Shown in pieces: positions 1 through 8,912 of a stretch of 23,805 bases of DNA (position 1 is its first letter; the number at the start of each line of letters is the position of its first letter). This DNA comes from a virus. The DNA is taken from the IMG/VR virus record IMGVR_UViG_3300034062_004163, positions 1 through 23,805 of that record; one strand, given 5' to 3'. The notes under the pieces were generated by a model, which worked only from the letters and a program-made list of their open reading frames with translations, was not told the origin of the DNA and made no database searches. A program made the translations under genes and the position numbers.

Positions 1-1482
1 GCCACAGAAGACTACCAGCGTGTGATTGCTGGATTGAGACAACAAAAACAAAACCTTTCAAAAGAAGAACGTGACAGTGGTGCTGAAGCCGCCATCAACA
101 AACAAATTGATGCTGCAAGAATCCTGTTCAATGTGCAAAAGACCAGTCTAGAAAACAGTGTGGCCTTGAATGTCAAAGCACAAAGTGCGGAACAAGCACG
201 ATTGTTTGGTATAGCACGGATCACAGATCTACAACGAGAACTCAATGGTCTCACACAGCAAACAGCCAGCGTGTTCTTGCCTGAAGTGGCCCGGGCCTAT
301 TTGGAAATTGAAGCAGCAGCCCTGGCCAGTGCTGAAGCAGAAATTGCTGCTGAACAGGCTCGCAGAGGTGCCACTCTTAGTGCAGAAGAAATACAAAGTT
401 ATTATGCAGCCGCACGTGAAGGCATTGATCGGGTCAAAGCCAGCACACGTGAACTGATTGAAGAACAACGCAAATTTGAATTTGTGCAGTTTCAGAAGCG
501 AGAAGAGATTCGTCTCACAGATGAACTCATGCGCTTGCAAGATGAAATGGCCAAAACTGGCATGAGTGACATAGAACAAAAATACTATGACATTGCAGCC
601 GCTGCCAGAGACAGTGCCCGGGAAGCCATTCGTGCTGAAGAAGCACGTAGAGGCGAGAATTTGCCAATTGAAGAACAGAAAAAATATTATGATGAGGCCA
701 TCAAAGGCAGTGGCCGACTCACACGTCAACTGGAAGAAAACAACAAGAAAGCCAGATCATTTGCCACAGGATGGAAAAGAGCATTCAATGAATATTATGA
801 TGCAGCAACCAACGCTTCAAGCCGTGCTGAGAGCCTGTTTAGAAATGCCACACAAGGCATGGAAGATGCCATTGTAAATTTTGCCAAGACTGGCAAATTT
901 GAGTTCAAGAGTTTTGTTGCCAGCATCCTGGAAGACCTACTGCGATCACAAATCAAAGATGTCATTGCACAGACGTTTGGTGGTATTGGCGGTATGAAAA
1001 CAGGCGGCGGCGGCGGTGGCGGCGGTGGTGGCAATTTCTTAGGTGATCTCATTGGCAGCATTGGCAGTATATTCAGTGGTGGATCAAGCAACAACAGCAG
1101 AAGCAGTCCCAGCACTAGTGGTAGCAGCAGTGGTGGTGGTATACTCAGCGGCATTACCAAAGCCGTAGGTAGCATATTTGGTGGCGGCAGCAGCAGTGGC
1201 GGTGGTGGCATCTTAGAAACAATTGGTGGCGGTATCAAGAGCCTGTTCTCTGGATTCTTTGCCAATGGTGGCATGATACCACAAGGCCGATTTGGCATTG
1301 CCGGCGAAGCAGGTCCAGAACTGATTGGTGGACCTGCTAGTGTAACACCCATGGGCACCAATGTCACATACAACATCAATGCAGTGGACGCTGCCAGTTT
1401 CAAGGCAATGATAGCACGTGATCCAAGTTTCTTGTTTGCAGTCAGCGAGCAAGGTCGTAGATCACTACCTGGAGGAAGATAA
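1..1482 (+). CDS. Tail tape-measure protein, C-terminal part (5' truncated by window)
   Basis: The frame is open from base 1, so the gene starts upstream; 493 residues are visible. The first half (to about nt 750) is charged, Ala/Glu/Gln-rich and predicted helical/coiled coil. At nt 757-985 comes a stretch (GWKRAFNEYYDAA, then MEDAIVNFAKTGKFEFK, then SILEDLLRSQIK) that matches the C-terminal domain of lambda-type tape-measure proteins. It is followed by Gly/Ser low complexity (nt 990-1250, including ten consecutive Gly) and a terminal GIAGEAGPELI motif typical of this family. The protein would set tail length and line the tail tube. The stop overlaps the next ATG (TAATG). The family assignment is strong; the length of the full protein is unknown. 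Confidence 0.9.
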   Translation, partial: ATEDYQRVIAGLRQQKQNLSKEERDSGAEAAINKQIDAARILFNVQKTSLENSVALNVKAQSAEQARLFGIARITDLQRELNGLTQQTASVFLPEVARAYLEIEAAALASAEAEIAAEQARRGATLSAEEIQSYYAAAREGIDRVKASTRELIEEQRKFEFVQFQKREEIRLTDELMRLQDEMAKTGMSDIEQKYYDIAAAARDSAREAIRAEEARRGENLPIEEQKKYYDEAIKGSGRLTRQLEENNKKARSFATGWKRAFNEYYDAATNASSRAESLFRNATQGMEDAIVNFAKTGKFEFKSFVASILEDLLRSQIKDVIAQTFGGIGGMKTGGGGGGGGGGNFLGDLIGSIGSIFSGGSSNNSRSSPSTSGSSSGGGILSGITKAVGSIFGGGSSSGGGGILETIGGGIKSLFSGFFANGGMIPQGRFGIAGEAGPELIGGPASVTPMGTNVTYNINAVDAASFKAMIARDPSFLFAVSEQGRRSLPGGR

Positions 1483-2099
1483 TGACAACAGCATTTCAAT
1501 ATGTGTTTGACAACGCAGAATCAATCAGCATTGACACCAAACGCATTGTGGGCAGCACACTCACACGTGATCAAACTTTGAGAACAACCAGTCGTGGTGG
1601 TCAGACCTGGCGCTTTGATGTCAAACTGCCGGATGGCATACCTTGGAATCAAGCAAGACAATACATTGCAAAAATTGAAGCCCTGGACCGAACCACTGTG
1701 GGCACAGTGCAAATCAACAATGCTGGATACAATGATTGGTTGATACCTTATCAAGGCACAGCAGCCAACAGTGCTGCCATTGCTGCCAGCTGGGTGAATG
1801 GTGCCATGAGCATCACACTCACCAGCGGTCAAGCAGGATCAGGATTCAATTTCCGTGCAGGTGATATCATACAATTGGCCACAGGTCGTGTTTACAGGGT
1901 CACTGCTGATGTGGCCAGTGGCACCAACACTGTGCCTGTGCATAGACCAGTGCTGGATACCACAGGCTCTGGCACACTCAAGGTTGGTCCGGCAGTGACC
2001 TGGAGTGTGCTGTGCTATGAATTGCCAACCTGGACTATATTTGCAAGAGATCAAGTCAGCTGGTCAGGCAGTTTTATTTTTTATGAGAACATGGTATGA
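1482..2099 (+). CDS. Minor tail / distal tail protein
   Basis: This 205-aa protein lies directly after the tape measure, in the position of lambda M/L or a distal tail protein. The start is supported by GGAGGAAG a few bases upstream and by a TAATG overlap. It is a beta-rich protein without signal or membrane segment. The C-terminal half contains FRAGDIIQL, a VYRVTADV strand and the ending WTIFARDQVSWSGSFIFYE, a pattern I associate with siphovirus tail-tip proteins found next to the tape measure. Probably a structural component linking the tail tube to the tip complex. The exact equivalence to a lambda gene is not established. Confidence 0.7.
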   Translation: MTTAFQYVFDNAESISIDTKRIVGSTLTRDQTLRTTSRGGQTWRFDVKLPDGIPWNQARQYIAKIEALDRTTVGTVQINNAGYNDWLIPYQGTAANSAAIAASWVNGAMSITLTSGQAGSGFNFRAGDIIQLATGRVYRVTADVASGTNTVPVHRPVLDTTGSGTLKVGPAVTWSVLCYELPTWTIFARDQVSWSGSFIFYENMV

Positions 2100-2692
2100 G
2101 TTTAGATTTAAGCACTTATCCCAGTATAGCCACTGCACTGTTTGTGAAAATTGAGAGTGGCTACACCTCTCTAGGTGATTTGACCTTTAGCAGTTACTAT
2201 CGTCCGCTGACCATTGCGGGTGTGAGTTATACCGGACTGGGCAGTTTGATGACAGTGGGAGATACCACCAGCGAACTCCGACTCAGCAGCAGTGAAATCA
2301 ATGTGGGCATCAGTGGTATCAACACCACCAACATGAGCAATGTGTTGACCTACAATCTCAAAGGTGCTGAAGTGATTATATACCGTGGTATATTTGATGC
2401 TGTGACCAATACCTTGTTGGGCATAGCAGGTAATCCTGCAATCAAATTCAAAGGTATCATAAACAATTTTGGACTCAGTGAAGACTTTGAACCTGGTGGC
2501 AAAAACAGCACAGTCACAATCAACTTTGCTTGCACCAGTGAGATAGGCATGATTGAACGAAGAGTCACTGGGCGTAGAACCAATCCTGATGATCAGAAAA
2601 AATTCTACCCCACAGATGTCAGCATGGATCGGGTGCCCACGCTGGTAGATGCCAACTTCAATTTTGGCGCACCATTAAGGTTGGCAGCATGA
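2096..2692 (+). CDS. Tail-tip / baseplate hub-like protein
   Basis: A 198-aa protein translationally coupled by an ATGA overlap to the preceding gene. It starts MSLDLSTYPSIATALFVKIE and ends with TGRRTNPDDQKKFYPTDVSMDRVP followed by a short Ala/Leu tail. This ending, in which Arg/Asp-rich residues precede FYP.D, resembles DUF2163-like hub proteins and lambda L/K-region tail assembly proteins, which sit between the distal tail protein and the J-like host specificity protein. The position (tape measure, distal tail, this protein, J-like) agrees. No catalytic motif or peptidase signature (Cys/His NlpC type) is seen, so it is more likely structural than the lambda K hydrolase. Confidence 0.6.
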   Translation: MSLDLSTYPSIATALFVKIESGYTSLGDLTFSSYYRPLTIAGVSYTGLGSLMTVGDTTSELRLSSSEINVGISGINTTNMSNVLTYNLKGAEVIIYRGIFDAVTNTLLGIAGNPAIKFKGIINNFGLSEDFEPGGKNSTVTINFACTSEIGMIERRVTGRRTNPDDQKKFYPTDVSMDRVPTLVDANFNFGAPLRLAA

Positions 2693-3471
2693 GTTTCTTT
2701 GATGACTTGATCAGTGGAGTAGGCAATTTTCTCAGTGGTGGCAACAGCATTGGTGGCAGTCTTGCCAAAATTGCACTGTTGGGACTGGGGCTAAACAAAG
2801 TCAGCAACAGCATCAACAGTGAAAAGAACAGTCAGTTGCAGACAGTGCGTCCATACAAAGCACGAGTTGATCAGGGAGTGCGATTGCAAGTGCCACCAGC
2901 AGCTGATCAAAAGATTCCTGTGTGTTATGGTAGATCTACCCTGGGAGGTATCATCAATGATGCCAGACTCAGCAGTGACAACCGCAACATGTTTTATGTG
3001 CTGACCATTAGTGAACGCACAGGCACATTGTTGAGCACAGGCAATCCCAGTGCTTATGTGTTCAATGACGTGTATCTCAATGACGAACGTATCATATTTG
3101 AAAGCAATGGTATAGACTGTGCTTACAGCATTGACCGCGATGGCAACAAAAATTTTGCCTATGCAGGTGTGGTAGAAGTGTATTGCTATGCTGGTGACAG
3201 CGACACACCACAGGTGCCAGAATACTACACCAATGGCAGCTTAGATCCAGCCTATGACATTGTGCCTGGCTGGACCACGTTGCACATGATGGAAGACTTG
3301 ATCTTTGCAGTGGTCAAGATCACGTATTCACCAGAATCTGGACTCACGCAAATACCCAACATGCGATTCAACATCACCAATTCAATGACCTTGCCTGGTG
3401 ATGTCATACGTGACTACATGGTCAGCACACGCTATGGTTGTGCTATACCTGCAGGAGATATCAACGTATGA
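2689..3471 (+). CDS. Tail-tip host-specificity protein, J-like, N-terminal part
   Basis: A 260-aa protein starting by ATGA overlap with AAGG upstream. A Gly/Ser-rich N-terminal segment (residues 1-40) is followed by a domain with KIPVCYGRSTLGGIINDARL, VFNDVYLNDERI and, near the end, TLPGDVIRDYMVSTRYGCAI. These match the first half of phage J-like tail-tip proteins of marine phages and the lambda J family, in which TRYG.GIP precedes a second half. Here the reading frame stops right after PAGDINV. The expected continuation (YTINGVV..., scaffold of the second half) is found about 3 kb downstream at 6503. The protein is therefore a split N-terminal part, or was cut by insertion. Known J proteins recognise the host receptor and form the tail tip. 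Confidence 0.75.
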   Translation: MSFFDDLISGVGNFLSGGNSIGGSLAKIALLGLGLNKVSNSINSEKNSQLQTVRPYKARVDQGVRLQVPPAADQKIPVCYGRSTLGGIINDARLSSDNRNMFYVLTISERTGTLLSTGNPSAYVFNDVYLNDERIIFESNGIDCAYSIDRDGNKNFAYAGVVEVYCYAGDSDTPQVPEYYTNGSLDPAYDIVPGWTTLHMMEDLIFAVVKITYSPESGLTQIPNMRFNITNSMTLPGDVIRDYMVSTRYGCAIPAGDINV

Positions 3472-3893
3472 TGAGTCTCAGTGATCTAAACACATTTTCA
3501 GCAGCCAATGTCACCTACACAGCCAACGTGGTCACCATTGATCGGTCAGTGGGCAATGTGTTTCAACACGTGCCAGTGGCCTGGAACACAGTGAGAACAT
3601 TTGGTGCATTGACTGGCAATGGTATCACTTTGACTTTTGCAGCCAACACAGCCACCACTGTGAATTTTACATTTCCCAGCAGCAGTTTTGCCACACACAC
3701 TCTAAGCATAACCACTGCAGCCAACACTGCTGTGGTGTCTGGTATCTTGGACATCCTTGACTACAATGCTGCTCGTGCCCAGGTCAATCCCACAGTGGGC
3801 GAAGCAGGCAATGTGACCTACACAGTGACCACAATCAACACCAACGATCTTGCAGGAAATATTGCTGTGGATTATCGCGGAGTGCCTGTGTAA
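3468..3893 (+). CDS. Beta-rich structural protein inserted in the J-like region (141 aa)
   Basis: The start is at 3468 rather than further upstream because ATG overlaps the previous stop (ATGATGA) and AGGAG lies at 3453. The N-terminus, MMSLSDLNTFSAANVTYTANVV, reads like the continuation of the J-like protein (SLxxLNxxxxxxVxY after the TRYG segment) but in a different frame. The rest is rich in Asn, Thr and Val with repeated NV dipeptides, with no Cys, no membrane segment and no catalytic signature. The next gene overlaps it by TAATG. Possibly an adhesin-like beta module or a J remnant fused to one. I do not recognise the family beyond the first residues. Confidence 0.65.
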   Translation: MMSLSDLNTFSAANVTYTANVVTIDRSVGNVFQHVPVAWNTVRTFGALTGNGITLTFAANTATTVNFTFPSSSFATHTLSITTAANTAVVSGILDILDYNAARAQVNPTVGEAGNVTYTVTTINTNDLAGNIAVDYRGVPV

Positions 3894-6493
3894 TGGACAG
3901 TCTGGCACAGCTGAATACAGTGGCCATTGAAAATGTCAGTTTTAGTGCTGTGGCCAATGTGGTTCAGCAAGAAGACACTGCATACACTGTGCGTGTGCCC
4001 AGCGTGGATCTAGTCAAAACACTGGGCAACATACAGAGCAACACTGTGATCACGCATAGTTTCGACTGGGGCAACATACCCAGTGCCTATCAGAATGTCA
4101 CTGTGAGTCTGAACAATCCAGGTGCTGTGTCCAATGTCAGCAGCACCTATGCTGGCAATGTGCTCACTATCACAGGCATTAAATCTGCACAAGATTATCT
4201 TGGCACAGTGGCCACAGTAGGAACTTCTTTAGGGTTTGATAACACTGGTGAATTTTCACACAACAGCAATGTGAGATTGACAGGCAACATCTTTAATTCA
4301 GGTGTGTTTTTATACACAGTGAATGTGAACTTGGTCAATGTGCCTGAATTGTTTCCAGTGGGCAATCCTGGCAACTTGGTCTACAACTTTTTTGGCAATA
4401 ACGTAAATGAACAAGATTCAATCGTGACACCTGTGTCACCAGGTGTGCTGATCAACACCAACAACCCTGCTGGTCTTTACACCATGACCATTAGCACTCA
4501 GGACAATGGCAATGCAGTGACCTTGACCAGCACAGGACCCACTTTAACAACCAATACTTTTTCAGCAGTGGGCAATGTGGGCACATTGACCTTGCAAGGT
4601 AATATTGTGCCACTCAATCAACACCTGGCCAATCTTGCATTTGTCAAAAGCAATGCTGCGGTTGCCAATGTGCCGTCAATTGGGCGAGGTGTAAGAAATC
4701 TCACCTACAGTCTTACCAATCCAGCCAATGTTGTGTCGCCAGATGGCACAAGAACACAAACCTATTTCAGTAATTTTGCACAGACTCAATTTGCCAACAC
4801 TGCTGGCAATCTCAAATATCGTGCGCAGCCTGGCAATGTGGCTGTGGTCAATCTGTTTCAATCAGGCTCACGAGACACTGGTGTAAACACCCTGGCCTAT
4901 GTGGGATACCATGCAGGCACTCTTGATCCACACTGGGCTTATGCACATCGTGAAAACAGCAATGTGGGCAATGCCAATGTTTTGCTGACCATGATAGGCC
5001 TGCAGGCCAACAGTGCCAGTGTGCTCAGTGGACCACAGCATGTGATTGGTGTCAGCAACAATGCCACAGTGGTGCGAAGTGCAGTGAGTGATTTGATGGG
5101 CGCCAACATAGGCAATCAAAGCAACACAACAGCACGACTTTTTGTCACTTCCAGTAGCCCTGGTAGTTTTTATGGCAATACCACTGCCCGCACAGTTGGT
5201 GCTGATGCAGGTGATCAGTTCAACAGTGTGATTTATAGCAATGTTGCCATGGGCTCAAGCACCTTGACTATACAACCAAAACTCACATTTAATGGCACAA
5301 CATTCCCAGTAGTTGTTAGTCATATTCTTGCAGGTCCAAGCGGTCTTGGTGTTTTTCAACGACAATCAAAACCCAACAATGACATCCAGGACTCAGCAAA
5401 CTTGACCTTTTCAGGCAGCACCTACAAAGGAATACATTGGTGGTATCCGCAATCAACATCAGTGTTCAACCCACCAGCGGTGTCTACCACAACCAGTTTT
5501 GTCAACTGCCATTATGATCTGACTACCAGTAACTGGCCACATCCAATCATGGTCAATGGGTTCACAAAAATTATTGATCCCCTGATTGGACAAACTGGTC
5601 AACTGCGAACTGTGCCCAATTTTTCTGGAACAAGCCTGGCAGTGTGGCGCGGACAAACAGACATACCTGCCAGCGATCTTGCACAAAGTCAACAAATCAT
5701 AACCATGCAAGTGGTCTTGACCGGCACCACTGCATACACTGACAACCTGGTCAGCACCAAGGTCACTGCCGCTGGCTACGCATTCACAGTCACACAAAAT
5801 TTTGCTGGTGCAACACCTCTTGGTGCGTTTATGACTCCTTATCTTGGTGACAATCCCATATGGCCCAATGCCTGGTTGTTGCGAGGACAAACATACGATT
5901 TCAATGTGGACATGACTGCCTCAGGAGCCAATGTGTATATTACCACTGCATTAGGTGGCGGTGTTGTAACACCTTCTGGTGTGACCAACAACAACATCAA
6001 ACTGGGCACAATCTCTTTTACTCCCACGTCAAGCACTCCTGACATTGTGTATTTTCGTGGTGGTGGCAGCAGTCCTGTCAGTGGTGTTGATCTAGAAAAC
6101 AGTCAAGGTGGAGCATTCTATATATTCAGTGACACCAGCAGCACCAGTGGTAGATGGACCACAGTTCCTGGTGCATTTGACATTATGAAAAAAAGCGACA
6201 CTGAGATCCTGATGGTGTATACCAAATACACAGGCACAGTGTCCAATGGTGCCACGCAGAGTGCTGGACTGTATTACAGAATAATCACCTGGAATGGTAG
6301 TAATCTCACTTTTGGCACACAGGTGCAAGTTCAGAACCCTGACATCACAGGCAATATATATGGCATCAGCATGACTGCTAGTTCAACCAATCTCAATGGC
6401 TACACCTATGTGCTGTGTGTGATTGCACCAGCACAAGGTGCACAGAGTGCTTTTACCACTGTCACACCCATTGTGACCGGATTCAAATTTTAA
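3893..6493 (+). CDS. Large beta-rich fibre/adhesin-like protein inserted in the J-like region (866 aa)
   Basis: Starts at the TAATG overlap. Its first residues, MDSLAQLNTVAIENVSFSA, resemble the start of the preceding protein. Asn/Thr/Ser/Val/Gly-rich beta structure with many NV pairs runs through most of the length. Around nt 5878-6060 a segment LLRGQTYDFNVDMTASGANV, then a TT.LGGG...G and an SSTPD..YFRGGG, resembles a beta-sandwich domain common in cyanophage/marine phage structural proteins. Residues in the last third (TTVPGAFDIMKKSDTEILMVYTK) are less repetitive. Two TAA codons separate it from the next gene, in the same frame. Likely a tail-tip appendage or receptor-binding component; function not established. 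Confidence 0.65.
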   Translation: MDSLAQLNTVAIENVSFSAVANVVQQEDTAYTVRVPSVDLVKTLGNIQSNTVITHSFDWGNIPSAYQNVTVSLNNPGAVSNVSSTYAGNVLTITGIKSAQDYLGTVATVGTSLGFDNTGEFSHNSNVRLTGNIFNSGVFLYTVNVNLVNVPELFPVGNPGNLVYNFFGNNVNEQDSIVTPVSPGVLINTNNPAGLYTMTISTQDNGNAVTLTSTGPTLTTNTFSAVGNVGTLTLQGNIVPLNQHLANLAFVKSNAAVANVPSIGRGVRNLTYSLTNPANVVSPDGTRTQTYFSNFAQTQFANTAGNLKYRAQPGNVAVVNLFQSGSRDTGVNTLAYVGYHAGTLDPHWAYAHRENSNVGNANVLLTMIGLQANSASVLSGPQHVIGVSNNATVVRSAVSDLMGANIGNQSNTTARLFVTSSSPGSFYGNTTARTVGADAGDQFNSVIYSNVAMGSSTLTIQPKLTFNGTTFPVVVSHILAGPSGLGVFQRQSKPNNDIQDSANLTFSGSTYKGIHWWYPQSTSVFNPPAVSTTTSFVNCHYDLTTSNWPHPIMVNGFTKIIDPLIGQTGQLRTVPNFSGTSLAVWRGQTDIPASDLAQSQQIITMQVVLTGTTAYTDNLVSTKVTAAGYAFTVTQNFAGATPLGAFMTPYLGDNPIWPNAWLLRGQTYDFNVDMTASGANVYITTALGGGVVTPSGVTNNNIKLGTISFTPTSSTPDIVYFRGGGSSPVSGVDLENSQGGAFYIFSDTSSTSGRWTTVPGAFDIMKKSDTEILMVYTKYTGTVSNGATQSAGLYYRIITWNGSNLTFGTQVQVQNPDITGNIYGISMTASSTNLNGYTYVLCVIAPAQGAQSAFTTVTPIVTGFKF

Positions 6494-6502
6494 GGATAAC
6501 CC

Positions 6503-8122
6503 ATGCCAACCAGCACACTTGCTAGAAAATACACCATCAACGGTGTGGTCAACACAGAAAATCCTGTGATGGAAAACCTTGATGGTATCTGTCGCAGTGC
6601 CGGCAGTTTTCTCACCTATGACGTGCATCAAGGCCTGTGGAGTGTGGTCATAAACACCACTGCCAGCAGTGTCTACAGTTTTGATGACTCAAACATTGTG
6701 GGTCCCATACAGGTCAGCACCACCAGTCTGTTTGATCTTTACAATGAAGTAGAAGTAGAATTTCCCTTGTTGGACACAGCAGACAAAACTGATTTTGTTA
6801 GACTAGAGATCCCTGATGCAAATCGTGCACCATACGAACAAGACAATCAATTGAAAATGACCTTGAACTTTGCCAGTGAGCCAGTGCAGGCCAGTTTGTT
6901 GGGACGCATTGAATTGTTGCAAAGCAGACTGGACAAAGTTGTAACATTTGAAAGTGACTATTCAGCCTTGCAATTGAACGCAGGTGATGTGATTGATGTG
7001 ACCAACACCTTGTATGGTTTTTCAGCCAAAACTTTTAGAATCATAACCATTAGAGAACTGGATGCTGATGACGGCAGCATACGATGTGAGATCACAGCAT
7101 TAGAATATGATGCCACAATCTACAGTGCAGCCAATCTCACCAGAACTGTGCGCAGTGACCTCACTGGCATACAGACTCTGGGTGCCATAGGAATTCCGGC
7201 CACTCCCACTTTTGTTAAATCAGAAGCCAGTGCAAGACCACAGATCAATGTTGTGACCACTGTGCCCACAGGAGTTATTGAAGGTGTGGAATGCTGGATC
7301 AGCAGTGATGGCACCAACTATCAATTGCGTAATACCATCAAGAACGCTGACACAGTGCTCACACCTGGTGCCAGTTTGACATTTGAATTTGATGATCAGG
7401 CAGCAGGCAATGTGTATGCCAAAACACGTGGCACCAATTATTCAGTTGCAGGACCATTCTCAAATGTGGGCAACACCACTTACTCACCACAACAGATCAC
7501 AGATGCCATAGGCAACAACACCAGTATTCTTGACAGCGGTGGCGGGACCATTGCCCTTGCTGCTGCATTGCCCTCTCTGATCAGTGCTCTTAATGGTTTG
7601 TTTTCGGGCAACATTTCAGCAGGCACTCCTGGTGGTAACATTGCCGCAGCCATGAGTGGTCAAGGATTCATGGTCAGTGTGGATGCTGGTCAGACCACGG
7701 TGGGCAATATTGCACAGGCCGCTGGCAATGCCAATCCAGGCTCACCAGGCGTTTATACCACTCTAGGGTCCTCTACATTTTCCCCCAACTACACTGCCAC
7801 TTACAAATACGATGTTATTTTTGATCAGAACACCTCTGGTGCTGAAGGTGGACGTGGTGCTTATTGGAGCGAAACCGAAGATGTAGTTCGTGTTCGTGCC
7901 GAGATTTTTGATATCACTGGCAACGCCAACACCTTCATTGCAGGTGAAGCCAGTGGTGCCCGTGGTGCCTGGTTTTGGACTGATTATCCTTTAACAGGCC
8001 AGGTTACTTTGAATGTTGGCGACACTTACAAAATAGAATTTGGGGCATTGTTCTACACAGAGTCTGCCAATACCACACCAGGTAATATGACTTTTGGATG
8101 GAATGTATACACCACAATATGA
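6503..8122 (+). CDS. Tail-tip host-specificity protein, J-like, C-terminal part
   Basis: AAGGA lies nine bases before the ATG. A 539-aa protein beginning MPTSTLARKYTINGVVNT and continuing with LDGICRSAGSFLTYDVHQGL, WSVVIN, YNEVEVEFP and AGDVIDVTN...FRIITI is the recognisable second half of J-like tail proteins, which is normally fused to the half ending in GDINV (3471). The C-terminal third (from about nt 7190) has fibronectin-like strands, then Gly/Ala-rich low complexity and a short beta tip. Because the N-terminal half is encoded separately and 3 kb away, this polypeptide probably works with that partner, but the assembly is inference. The start is unambiguous; no upstream in-frame extension exists because of two TAA codons. 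Confidence 0.75.
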   Translation: MPTSTLARKYTINGVVNTENPVMENLDGICRSAGSFLTYDVHQGLWSVVINTTASSVYSFDDSNIVGPIQVSTTSLFDLYNEVEVEFPLLDTADKTDFVRLEIPDANRAPYEQDNQLKMTLNFASEPVQASLLGRIELLQSRLDKVVTFESDYSALQLNAGDVIDVTNTLYGFSAKTFRIITIRELDADDGSIRCEITALEYDATIYSAANLTRTVRSDLTGIQTLGAIGIPATPTFVKSEASARPQINVVTTVPTGVIEGVECWISSDGTNYQLRNTIKNADTVLTPGASLTFEFDDQAAGNVYAKTRGTNYSVAGPFSNVGNTTYSPQQITDAIGNNTSILDSGGGTIALAAALPSLISALNGLFSGNISAGTPGGNIAAAMSGQGFMVSVDAGQTTVGNIAQAAGNANPGSPGVYTTLGSSTFSPNYTATYKYDVIFDQNTSGAEGGRGAYWSETEDVVRVRAEIFDITGNANTFIAGEASGARGAWFWTDYPLTGQVTLNVGDTYKIEFGALFYTESANTTPGNMTFGWNVYTTI

Positions 8123-8343
8123 TCTCACACAACGCTATGATAACAAAACCTCTCAAACGATTTGCTCGTGTAAACAACCTTGTTTGCACTCACCTGGTTG
8201 AAACACAACGCCAAGACTGGTGTGAAACACAACTGTGGGAAAACATTCCTGGTGTATGGGAAGACGTTACACACACCCAGGTCAACAGTGAATGGACAAA
8301 AGACGCCCAAACAGGTGCTTGGTCGCCCCCTCCTGGTAAATAA
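8119..8343 (+). CDS. Small protein of unknown function (74 aa)
   Basis: Start chosen at 8119, where ATG overlaps the previous stop (ATGA); an upstream in-frame ATG at 8098 lies inside the preceding gene. The protein has a basic N-terminus (TKPLKRFARVNN) and a Trp-rich second half (DWCETQLWENIPGVWEDV, SEWTK, GAWSPPPGK). Sits between tail-tip and fibre genes, so a structural or chaperone role is possible. No motif with a known function is seen. Confidence 0.55.
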   Translation: MISHNAMITKPLKRFARVNNLVCTHLVETQRQDWCETQLWENIPGVWEDVTHTQVNSEWTKDAQTGAWSPPPGK

Positions 8344-8393
8344 CATATTGCTGGTGCCTCAGTGCCAGCAGTATCGCCCTAAGGAGAGCACAC

Positions 8394-8912
8394 ATGGCCG
8401 GAGTATTAGACTTCCAACAATATGTTGGCGGTGCGGATCAAATCAAATGCGAACAATGGTTCCCATCAAATAGACGCACTTTAATATACAACTTTCAACA
8501 AAACATCACCGGCTGGACATTCACAGCAGACTTTCAAACCATAGTGGTAGACACTGTGAGTTTTGCTCGCTACACCGGTCAACCCAACTTTGCCAACTCA
8601 ACGGTGATTGGCTCATTTGCCAAACAAGAAATGAGCACATTTGCTGCCGGCATCTATGTGCCCACAGTGCTGAATGTTGCCACAGGCACTGTGCGAGTGT
8701 ATCAACCTGATGCCATGTATACCGGACCTATAATTCCTGATGCAAGAAAGAATGTGCCCATCACAGTTTTTGCATTGACCTGGACTGATGCAAACTCTCC
8801 CATTACCAATGTAAACACACATCGTTTTGCATTGGTGCAATGTTGGGAACCTGATGTGGATCCTGGTGATCCCACCTTGCTCACAACTTATATTCCATTG
8901 GTGGTGGCATAA
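8394..8912 (+). CDS. Virion-associated protein of unknown function (172 aa)
   Basis: The strongest ribosome-binding site of the tail operon, AAGGAGA at 8380, lies eight bases from the ATG, after a 50-nt gap. The sequence, with segments such as FNFQQNITGWTFTADFQT and Cys-containing QIKCEQWF near residue 20, is beta-rich, lacks signal peptide and membrane segments, and ends hydrophobic (YIPLVVA). It ends in TAATG overlap with the long fibre gene, suggesting co-translation with that fibre. I associate the pattern with proteins next to marine phage tail fibres but cannot name a function. The strong site suggests high copy number. Confidence 0.6.
   Translation: MAGVLDFQQYVGGADQIKCEQWFPSNRRTLIYNFQQNITGWTFTADFQTIVVDTVSFARYTGQPNFANSTVIGSFAKQEMSTFAAGIYVPTVLNVATGTVRVYQPDAMYTGPIIPDARKNVPITVFALTWTDANSPITNVNTHRFALVQCWEPDVDPGDPTLLTTYIPLVVA

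Noticed and set aside
795-1499. Long minus-strand frame rich in Pro and Leu opposite the tape-measure gene
   Set aside because: It is the antisense of the Gly/Ser-rich region; Pro/Leu runs follow from the Gly/Ser codons, and no ribosome-binding site is present.
3438-3468. Upstream start at 3438 for the 141-aa gene
   Set aside because: It lacks a good ribosome-binding site and lies inside the J-like gene; ATG 3468 with AGGAG is better.
3463-3475. Programmed frameshift joining 2689-3471 with 3468-3893
   Set aside because: No slippery heptamer or following hairpin is seen; the ATGA overlap with AGGAG explains initiation without one.
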